Below are positions 56,743 to 62,530 of a stretch of DNA of 62,530 bases, one piece after another; the stretch's first letter is position 1, and every line of letters starts with the position of its first letter. Made by a program: the position numbers and the translations under genes. The stretch comes from Alphaproteobacteria bacterium (GTDB taxonomy: Bacteria > Pseudomonadota > Alphaproteobacteria > Geminicoccales > Geminicoccaceae), in assembly GCA_027045875.1 (NCBI GenBank), contig JALUAG010000033.1, positions 1 to 62,530 of the forward strand, read 5' to 3'. The notes beneath the pieces are model-generated. The model was not told where the DNA came from. It ran no database searches and was given only the letters and a program-made list of their open reading frames with translations.

Positions 56743-58359
56743 TCAGCTCTTCTGGCGGCGCCAGCGGGCGATCGCGCCTTCGAGCAGCGTCCCGCGATCC
56801 TCGGGCGGTCGTCCCCAGATGCCGGCGAAGGAGGGGGTGGCGCTCGCCGGCCGCCGGTCCGCGGGCAGCGGATCGAGACGCACGGTCACCGGTACGGGCA
56901 CTCCTTCGCCGACGATCAGCGCTTCGCCGGCGGCGAGGGCGGGCAGCGCCCGCAGCATCCAGGCGGAGCCGTCGGGGAGTACCCGCTCGATGAAGGCCTG
57001 ATCCCGCTCGTTGCTCATCCGCAGGGCGAACACGGTACCGCACTGGGAGAGGGCGGAGGCGGAGAGCTCGGCCGGTCGCTGGCTGACGAGACAGAGGGAG
57101 ACGCCGTACTTGCGCCCCTCCTTGGCCAGCCGGTCGATGGCCCGGCGGCTGGGAGCGAAGCCGAGGGAGGGATCGTCGGGCACGTAGCGGTGGGCTTCCT
57201 CGCAGACCAGCAGCACCGGCCGCATCCGTTCGCGATCCGACCACAGGCCGTATTCGAACACCAGCCGGCACAGCACCGACACCACCACATCGACGATCTC
57301 CGAGGCCATGCCGGCGGTGTTGAGGACCGTGATCGGGCGTCCGTTGGCGGGGATGCGGAACAGCCTGCCCAGAATGGCGGCCATGTTGTCGCGGACCGCC
57401 AGCTTCGGGAACAGGAATTCGTAGCGCGGGTCGGTCCGGGCGCTCGCCAGCCGCGACAGCAGATGACGGTAGGGGGCGGCACCCTCGGGCTTGTCCAGGG
57501 TGCCCAGCCGCTCGTTGATGATCTCCTCGAGCTCCGACAGACGGTAGGGGACGGGGACGTCGACGGACACCATCTCGGCGTTCTGACCGTCCCTGCAGGC
57601 CCGTTGCCGCGCCTTGAGCACCGCATCCTTGAGGATCGCCCGTTCGGCGTAGGTGCGCTCGTCGTCGCCGGGCGCCAGGATCGCCGCCAGCTCCTCGAAG
57701 GTCAGCAGCCAGTAGGGCAGCTCGAGGGAGGCGGGATCGAGCACCATCGCCCGTTCGCCGAACGCGGCCGCATATTCGTCGTGGGGATCGATCACCACCA
57801 CATGGGCATCGGGATAGCGCTCCACGAGACGATGGACGAGGAGCGCCACCGCCGAGGACTTGCCGCATCCCGTGCTGCCCAGCACCGCGAAATGCTTGCC
57901 CAGCAGCTCGTCGACCAGGACTGAGACCGGAACCCGGGGATCGTGGCGCAGGCGCCCGAGCTCCACCGCGGCACGGTCCCCCACCGCGTACACGGTGCGC
58001 TCCTCCTCCTCGCAGGCGGGGCGGATCGGGGCGCCGAGCACGGGGTAGCGCGAGATGCCGCGACGGAAGACCGGCGGTGCGTCCTCGCCGGTGAGCTCCC
58101 CCAGAAGCTGCAGCTCGAGGATACCGAAATCCTCGCCGCGTCGTCCGTGACGCATCGCGTGCACGACGGCGACGGCGGTCCCCACAGGAGTCGGCACCGC
58201 CATCAGGCCGCCGATGATCACCCGTTCGCGCAGCGAACCGGAAACGTCGAGACCGCAGACCAGGCGGGCGCCGTCGACGGCCAGAACCGAACCCACCGCG
58301 CCGGCGCCGTCCTGGGGTTCCGTTTCGAGGGCAGCGTGGGGATGCGGAAACGCGTGCAT
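56743..58359 (-). CDS. HerA-like DNA-translocating ATPase
   Basis: This 538-residue FtsK/HerA superfamily ATPase has a small N-terminal HAS-barrel-like region, Walker A GSTGCGKSS near residue 155, the VIDPHDEY strand, Walker B LLVCEEAHRYVP, and the sensor SQRPAELS. HerA proteins work with NurA nuclease in DNA end processing or in phage defence modules, but no NurA or other partner gene is adjacent. ATG at 58359 is chosen because GGCAGGA is 5 bases upstream; ATG at 58365 or 58401 is possible. It converges with the alcohol dehydrogenase gene. Confidence 0.85.
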   Translation of the reverse strand: MHAFPHPHAALETEPQDGAGAVGSVLAVDGARLVCGLDVSGSLRERVIIGGLMAVPTPVGTAVAVVHAMRHGRRGEDFGILELQLLGELTGEDAPPVFRRGISRYPVLGAPIRPACEEEERTVYAVGDRAAVELGRLRHDPRVPVSVLVDELLGKHFAVLGSTGCGKSSAVALLVHRLVERYPDAHVVVIDPHDEYAAAFGERAMVLDPASLELPYWLLTFEELAAILAPGDDERTYAERAILKDAVLKARQRACRDGQNAEMVSVDVPVPYRLSELEEIINERLGTLDKPEGAAPYRHLLSRLASARTDPRYEFLFPKLAVRDNMAAILGRLFRIPANGRPITVLNTAGMASEIVDVVVSVLCRLVFEYGLWSDRERMRPVLLVCEEAHRYVPDDPSLGFAPSRRAIDRLAKEGRKYGVSLCLVSQRPAELSASALSQCGTVFALRMSNERDQAFIERVLPDGSAWMLRALPALAAGEALIVGEGVPVPVTVRLDPLPADRRPASATPSFAGIWGRPPEDRGTLLEGAIARWRRQKS

Positions 58360-58456
58360 GCTCATCCTGCCGCGGACATGGGGCGATGGCAGGATAGCCA
58401 TGCGAGGTTGACAAAGGATTAAACCGCGGGGGCCGGTCGGGGCACCCGCCGCCGTC

Positions 58457-59164
58457 TCACATCAGCTCGGCACGCCGGGCCAGCTTGCGGACCTCGCGTT
58501 CCACCACCCGCTCGACGATGGCCGGCAGGTTCCGGTCGAGCCACTCCTTGAGCATCGGTCGCATCAGCTCGGCCACCAGCTGTTCCACGGTCTTGCCGTC
58601 GCCGGCCGGCAGCGGCTCGGGCTCGGGCCGGGCCACGGATCTGGCGAGCTTGGCGAAGGCCCCCGTCGCGGCTTCGGCCGCCGGTTCCGAAATCAGCTCC
58701 GCCTCGCTCTCATCGGCCGATCCATCGTCCACCAGTTCGAGATCGGCCGCGCGCTCCGCGAGTTCCTGATCCGCCTGCCGCTCGAGGGTGGACAGATCGG
58801 GCTTTGCGGGGGGCGGTGGCTGCTCCGTCTCCGTCTCCGCCTCCGGCGGTTCGGCGGTCTCTTCCGGCTCCTTCGCGGCGGCCGTTTCCGGCTGCGGTGC
58901 CGGTTCGGTCTCCTCGGCCTGCTGCTTGGCGGCCGTCTTCGGCCTTTTCTCCGGCACCTCCTCCGCCGGTACCACCTCGGTCAATTCGAGCACCTCCTCT
59001 TCCTCGGCCTCGGGAGACTGCGCCTTGGCGGCCGACTCCTCGGCCGGCGTCCCGGCCTTCTCTCCGGATCCCTCGTCGCTGGCGATGATCTGCCGGATGG
59101 AGGAGAGGATCTCCTCCATCGACGGCTCCTGCCCCTCCTTGCCCGCCGGTTTGCTGTCGCTCAT
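58457..59164 (-). CDS. popZ: PopZ-like polar organizing protein (DUF2497)
   Basis: This 235-residue protein has the three-part PopZ layout: a short N-terminal helix EPSMEEILSSIRQIIASDE (14-32), a long acidic linker rich in Glu, Pro and Ala (about 35-175), and C-terminal oligomerising helices (TVEQLVAELMRPMLKEWL and LPAIVERVVEREVRKLA). PopZ forms a polar matrix that anchors chromosome origins and cell-cycle factors. AGGAAAG precedes the ATG. It follows tolC on the same strand, a conserved order in this group. Confidence 0.88.
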   Translation of the reverse strand: MSDSKPAGKEGQEPSMEEILSSIRQIIASDEGSGEKAGTPAEESAAKAQSPEAEEEEVLELTEVVPAEEVPEKRPKTAAKQQAEETEPAPQPETAAAKEPEETAEPPEAETETEQPPPPAKPDLSTLERQADQELAERAADLELVDDGSADESEAELISEPAAEAATGAFAKLARSVARPEPEPLPAGDGKTVEQLVAELMRPMLKEWLDRNLPAIVERVVEREVRKLARRAELM

Positions 59165-59257
59165 CTTTCCTGCTCCGCAAGCCCTCGTTCGCCGCCGCCA
59201 CCCCCGATCACCGCATGGCTGGGCCAAAACCCGGTCGCCGTCAACCGCGACGGCGGC

Positions 59258-60640
59258 TCACCGCTCCTCCGATCCGTCGACAGCGGAACCTCCGCCTTCG
59301 GGCGCCGGCGGTTCGGTGCCGAACCAGGCCCCCCGCACCTCGCGATAGTAGGCCTCCTCGTCGTAGACCGTCACCTCGAGGTCGAGATCGCGCGCCGTCA
59401 GGCGACCGATCCCCGCCAGCAGCCGATAGCCCGCCAGCACCAGCGCGCGCTCGGCATCGACGCGGGCGGTCTGGGCCTCGAACAGTTCCTGCTCGGCATC
59501 CAGCACGTCGAGCACCGTGCGGGCGCCGCTGCGGGCTTCCTCGCGGACGCCCGCGAGCGCGAGCTCGGCGGCGGCGAGGCGGGTCGCGAGCGATTCCACG
59601 CGGGCGCGGGCGGTCTCGAGGGCCTCGAAGGCGGCGGTGATCGTCTCGCGCACGCGGCGACGCGCATCCTCGAGGGCGAAGCGGCTGGCGGTCGCCTGCT
59701 GGCGGCTCTGCCGGATGCGTGCCCGCGCGCCACCCCCCTGGTAGAGGGGGATCGTCAGCAGGGCGCCGATCGCCGCCTCGCTCTGGTGCCCGCTGTCGAG
59801 ATCGGGATCGTTGGCGTAGGCGAGTTCGGCGCTCAGCGCCAGTCTGGGGTAGAGGAGCGCCCGTGCTTCGGATACGCCCTGCTCGGCGCGTTCGAGGTCC
59901 ATCCGCGCCGCCAGCACCTCGGGATGGCTCTCCACCGCCTCCAGCGCGGCGGCGAGATCGGCCGGCAGACCGGGGGGCGGGCCCGGCATGACCAGTGTGC
60001 CCGGCGGATCGCCGATCACCCGGCGATAGCCCGCTCCCGAGGCGCGCAGGCGTCCGGCGGCGTCTTCGCGCTCGGCCACCGCGGCGGCATAGCGGGTCTC
60101 GGCCTGGGCGACGTCGGTACGGGTGACCTGACCGAAGCGGTAGCGGTCCTTGACCGCCAGCAGGTACTCCTGCAGGCGCCGTTCGTTGGCGAGGGCGAGC
60201 TCGAGCACCGCCTGGTCGCGCACCACCGCGGTGTAGGCGGCGATCGCCTCCAGCAGGATCTCCTGTTCGATCGCCTGCAGCCGAGCCCGCTCCGCCCGGA
60301 CCGCGTATTCGGCGCCGGCGATCCGGGCACGGGTCTCGCCGCCGTCGTAGACCGGCTGCTCGAGGGTCAGGGACTGACGCAGGGTCTGGAGGGTGTCGCC
60401 GCCCTCGCGGCGGTCGAGGCGACGCAGGCTCGCGCGGCTGCGCGCCTCGAGGCGCGGCCGCTTGCCCGCCCGGGCGATGGGCAGGCCCTCGTCCACCGCC
60501 CGCAGACGCGCCCGCGCCGCCTGGAGGCGGGGGTTCTCGAGATAGGTCTTGGCCAACGCCAGTTCGAGCGGGACCTCCGCCCCGGCGGTGGCGGGCAGCA
60601 GGGCGAGAAGGACGGCGATCGGACGCATCCAGCGGCGCAT
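59258..60640 (-). CDS. tolC: TolC-family outer membrane channel protein
   Basis: This 460-residue protein has a signal peptide (residues 1-21, ending AGAE) and two OEP repeats: LELALAKTYLENPRLQAAR at the start and HPEVLAARMDLERAEQGVSEARALLYPRL in the middle, plus the typical SLTLEQPVYDGG and LTIPLYQGG strands. It serves as outer-membrane exit duct for type I secretion and efflux systems. 73 bases separate it from the methyltransferase gene upstream. Confidence 0.9.
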   Translation of the reverse strand: MRRWMRPIAVLLALLPATAGAEVPLELALAKTYLENPRLQAARARLRAVDEGLPIARAGKRPRLEARSRASLRRLDRREGGDTLQTLRQSLTLEQPVYDGGETRARIAGAEYAVRAERARLQAIEQEILLEAIAAYTAVVRDQAVLELALANERRLQEYLLAVKDRYRFGQVTRTDVAQAETRYAAAVAEREDAAGRLRASGAGYRRVIGDPPGTLVMPGPPPGLPADLAAALEAVESHPEVLAARMDLERAEQGVSEARALLYPRLALSAELAYANDPDLDSGHQSEAAIGALLTIPLYQGGGARARIRQSRQQATASRFALEDARRRVRETITAAFEALETARARVESLATRLAAAELALAGVREEARSGARTVLDVLDAEQELFEAQTARVDAERALVLAGYRLLAGIGRLTARDLDLEVTVYDEEAYYREVRGAWFGTEPPAPEGGGSAVDGSEER

Positions 60641-60713
60641 GGCGCCAAGCTAGCATCAGATCGCGCACAACGCTAGCTGAACGCGACCAAATCAACCGGT
60701 AGAAGGTACGCGT

Positions 60714-61364
60714 TCAGAAGGTGAAGCCGGGCTCCGGCAGGAAGGCGGGAAGGGGCGGCACCCAGGCGTCGAAGGGGGTGATCTTGCCGATCGCCCCGCC
60801 GAAGCGTTCGAACACCGCCACCTTGCCGGCGGTGCCCTCGACGAGCACGGTGACCAGGCGACCGCCGTCGGCGAGCTGCTCGAGCAGGCCGCGCGGCACC
60901 TCGGCCACACCACCCGCGATCAGGACGAGATCGAAGGGTGCGAGCTGCGGCAGGCCCTCGCGGGGCTTTCCCGGCTGCAGCAGCACGTTCTCGCAGCCGA
61001 GCTCCATCATCAGCTTCTCGATCGATTCGGCGGCCGCCTCCTCCTCGACCAGCAGGAAGACGGTACCGGCGAGACGGGAGAGGACGGCGGCGCTGTAGCC
61101 CGTATCGCAGCCGATCACCAGCACCGCGTCCTCGGGCCGCACGGCCGCCGCCTCCAGCATCTTGGCCAGCGCCAGCGGCTCGATCAGGCGCCGCCCGTTG
61201 CCGAGATCGATGTCCTCGTCGTGATAGGCGACGGCGCGCAGGTGCTTCGGGAGGAAGAGCTCGCGCGGCACCTCGCCCATCGCCTCGAGCACCCGGGGAT
61301 CCCGGATCCGGTTGGGGCGCAGCTGGTTGGCGACCATGTTGGCGCGGGCACGGGCGAAATCCAT
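60714..61364 (-). CDS. pcm: Protein-L-isoaspartate O-methyltransferase family protein
   Basis: This 216-residue methyltransferase has the family N-terminus (ARANMVANQLRPNRIRDPRVLEAM), motif I VLVIGCDTGYSAAVLS and the hydrophobic FDLVLIAGGV strand. Gly-rich motif I reads GCDTGY rather than GTGSGY, so the SAM site has drifted slightly. The pcm-tolC-popZ order is common in related genomes. It may repair isoaspartyl residues or methylate another acceptor. Confidence 0.82.
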   Translation of the reverse strand: MDFARARANMVANQLRPNRIRDPRVLEAMGEVPRELFLPKHLRAVAYHDEDIDLGNGRRLIEPLALAKMLEAAAVRPEDAVLVIGCDTGYSAAVLSRLAGTVFLLVEEEAAAESIEKLMMELGCENVLLQPGKPREGLPQLAPFDLVLIAGGVAEVPRGLLEQLADGGRLVTVLVEGTAGKVAVFERFGGAIGKITPFDAWVPPLPAFLPEPGFTF

Positions 61365-61469
61365 GGGGTCCTTCTCCGCAGCGGGGACGCGCGAGCGGGC
61401 GTCGGGGAACCGGCGACCGCGCTTATACAGGCCCCTCCGGAGCGGGACAATCGGCCATCTCGTCGCCGG

Positions 61470-61498
61470 TTGACCCCCTCCGGCCCCGCTCCTATATC
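61470..61498 (+). promoter_or_regulatory. Promoter of tRNA-Cys
   Basis: TTGACC (61470-61475), a 17-base spacer and TATATC (61493-61498) lie 12 bases before the tRNA. It is the strongest sigma-70-like promoter in the window. Confidence 0.8.
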
Positions 61499-61510
61499 CG
61501 GGCGGCGTCG

Positions 61511-61584
61511 GGCCCGGTGGCAGAGTGGTCATGCAGGGGACTGCAAATCCCCGGACGTCGGTTCGATTCCGGCCCGGGCCTCCA
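61511..61584 (+). tRNA. tRNA-Cys (anticodon GCA)
   Basis: A full cloverleaf is present: acceptor GGCCCGG/CCGGGCC, anticodon loop CTGCAAA with stem GGGGA/TCCCC, T arm GTCGG/CCGGC around TTCGATT with one T-G pair, and encoded CCA. Confidence 0.95.
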
Positions 61585-61593
61585 AGACGGGAC

Positions 61594-61623
61594 TTGGCGC
61601 GACCGTGGCAGCGCTGCTATAGA
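61594..61623 (+). promoter_or_regulatory. Promoter of tRNA-Asn
   Basis: TTGGCG (61594-61599) and TATAGA (61618-61623) are 18 bases apart and end 17 bases before the tRNA. Confidence 0.65.
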
Positions 61624-61640
61624 GCGCCGCGCGGCACCGG

Positions 61641-61716
61641 TCCGGCGTAGCTCAGTTGGTAGAGCAGGCGGCTGTTAACCGCCGGGTCGCAGGTTCGAGT
61701 CCTGCCGCCGGAGCCA
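61641..61716 (+). tRNA. tRNA-Asn (anticodon GTT)
   Basis: Acceptor TCCGGCG/CGCCGGA, anticodon stem GGCGG/CCGCC with loop CTGTTAA, T arm GCAGG/CCTGC around TTCGAGT, and encoded CCA form a complete tRNA. It has its own promoter and lies next to the remnant-rich right end. Confidence 0.95.
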
Positions 61717-61856
61717 TTCCCCGCACGGCCCGCGACCGCCTTCCGTCCTCGCGCCGCGAGCGCCGGCCGGCACGCCGGTCCGTGCGTCCCTCTCCCTTCT
61801 CATCATGCCTGCGTTCCGCGTGCTATCCTCCCATCCGGAAGAGCGGGGAGGCGGGA

Positions 61857-61925
61857 TGGCGACGCGCAGGTTCGAGGCGGGGATCATCGGGCTCGGGATG
61901 GCGCTGGCACGGGGCGTGACGGACC
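61857..61925 (+). pseudogene. N-terminal fragment of a Gfo/Idh/MocA-type oxidoreductase
   Basis: From the ATG at 61857 the reading MATRRFEAGIIGLGMALA matches the start of Gfo/Idh/MocA NAD-dependent oxidoreductases, with the glycine-rich nucleotide loop. The match ends after about 20 codons, where transposase-like sequence begins in another frame. The rest of the gene is absent from the window. The fragment is short, so the family call is tentative. Confidence 0.5.
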
Positions 61926-61928
61926 ACC

Positions 61929-62235
61929 GGGTATTCGCACCAGCAGTTTTCCGAGATCCAGCGCAACTACCGGACCCAAAAGGCCCAGGGGCTGATCGAC
62001 GGCCTTCCCGGCGCTCGGGGGCCGCACTTCAACCGGGTGGCCAAGGAGGTCGAGGAGGCGATCCTGGCCCATGCGTTGGAGCCTGCCGCCCAAGGCGCGC
62101 TGCGCGTCGTCAGACCCGGTGCCCGAAGACATCCGGGTTTCCTCGGGTGGAGTGCGCGGCATGTGGAGCCGCCACAAGCTGTTGACCAAGCACGAGCGGC
62201 TACTGCGCCCGGGGAACCACTTGGCCAGGCGCAGG
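61929..62235 (+). pseudogene. Frameshifted transposase remnant (HTH/IS481-like)
   Basis: One frame reads GYSHQQFSEIQRNYRTQKAQ, then GLIDGLPGARGPHFNRVAKE and VEEAILAHALEP, which is the N-terminal winged-helix region of an IS481-like transposase. Near 62110 the match jumps to another frame with IRVSSGGVRGMWSRHKLLTK and HERLLR, the next part of the same domain. There is no catalytic DDE domain afterwards. The element has therefore lost its start, suffered a deletion or frameshift, and lost its 3' part. Confidence 0.65.
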
Positions 62236-62250
62236 TCCATCGAAACGGTC

Positions 62251-62266
62251 AGCAGACTTGTCTGCT
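62251..62266. repeat. Small hairpin at the edge of the AT-rich right end
   Basis: AGCAGA and TCTGCT pair around CTTG, followed by two AAGAGG repeats spaced by TTT. It marks the change from GC-rich to AT-richer DNA and could be a fragment of an insertion sequence end. The 130 bases from here to the next gene show nothing else recognisable. Confidence 0.3.
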
Positions 62267-62396
62267 AAGAGGTTTAAGAGGACAGTCAGGTCAATATCCT
62301 CTTGATCCACAGAAAGTATACATGTTGAAGCGCAAAACATCTCTGCATCACCGACATATAAGATGCAATTTTTGACGAGATACGCGTTACATCTGT

Positions 62397-62530
62397 GTTA
62401 CGCGCACGAATTTATTTCTTGTTCCCGTGCCAAATCTAGCACCATCTCCGCCTTCTTAAGCCAACGCACTGTGCGCTCCAAATCCAACGCGCCGCGCCTC
62501 GCTTCCCTGTAATCTTTGTCCAGAATGCAT
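62397..62530 (-). CDS. C-terminal end of an unrecognised protein (runs off the window)
   Basis: An open frame enters from the right edge and stops at TAA (62399-62397), giving the last 44 or so residues, including DKDYREARRGALDLERTV and RWLKKAEMVLDLAREQE. The composition (amphipathic, charged helices, no frame breaks) looks like real coding sequence, and the base composition is much more AT-rich than the rest of the window. The family is not recognised. It may belong to a transferred region beyond the edge. Confidence 0.4.

Overview
The window is a very GC-rich chromosomal segment from an alphaproteobacterium, most likely a deep-branching Rhodospirillales-type lineage. The evidence is gene content and order: ntrB-ntrC-ntrY-ntrX-trkA-dat-hfq-hflX, infA-maf-rng-yacG, a fused ispDF, and the cell-cycle proteins RcdA and PopZ. 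Genes are packed tightly, often with 4-base ATGA or GTGA overlaps. Four tRNA genes are present: Lys and Val at the left edge, Cys and Asn at the right.

Left edge (1-1.3 kb): tRNA-Lys, then a RelE-type toxin and XRE-type antitoxin pair lying between two 71-base direct repeats. The repeats contain the 3' half of tRNA-Val, an arrangement that looks like an integration scar. From 1.4 to 8.8 kb are housekeeping genes: an N-formylglutamate amidohydrolase-like enzyme, rcdA, aspartate aminotransferase, a secreted DUF192 protein, apt, nadK, moaA, pncC and ispDF. From 9 to 19.3 kb runs the nitrogen two-component cluster (two sensor kinases and two response regulators) with trkA, a class IV aminotransferase, hfq and hflX. 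mazG and xseA, a TTC38-like TPR protein and a thioesterase follow.

From 23 to 35.5 kb the content is metabolic. An ABC importer with a thioesterase diverges from a molybdenum hydroxylase, which is an FAD subunit plus a fused 2Fe-2S/Moco subunit. Next come a DUF1269 fusion protein, an FKBP isomerase, a 6-hydroxynicotinate reductase-like protein, a PBP4-type carboxypeptidase and a UPF0280 protein. infA-maf-rng-yacG follows, and then a decayed phage-type muramidase.

From 38.6 to 48.1 kb a seven-gene minus-strand operon encodes a betaine-type ABC importer (binding protein, ATPase, double-length permease), two choline-kinase-like phosphotransferases and two FAD-dependent amine dehydrogenases, one with a folate-binding domain. 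A DeoR-type regulator is divergent. The simplest reading is uptake and stepwise demethylation of an N-methylated amine, with a phosphorylation step whose purpose is not obvious. From 49 to 53.3 kb an operon encodes an 878-residue ABC-exporter-like protein whose ATPase motifs are all degenerate, a stand-alone cyclic-nucleotide-binding protein and a class III nucleotide cyclase. This looks like a dedicated cyclic-nucleotide module and is the best candidate here for something undescribed.

The right end holds propionyl-CoA synthetase, an iron alcohol dehydrogenase, a HerA-like ATPase, popZ, a TolC-family protein, a Pcm-family methyltransferase, and tRNA-Cys and tRNA-Asn. After these come a broken oxidoreductase fragment, a frameshifted transposase remnant and about 260 bases of visibly more AT-rich DNA with the end of an unrecognised gene, suggesting the start of an acquired region next to the tRNA genes.
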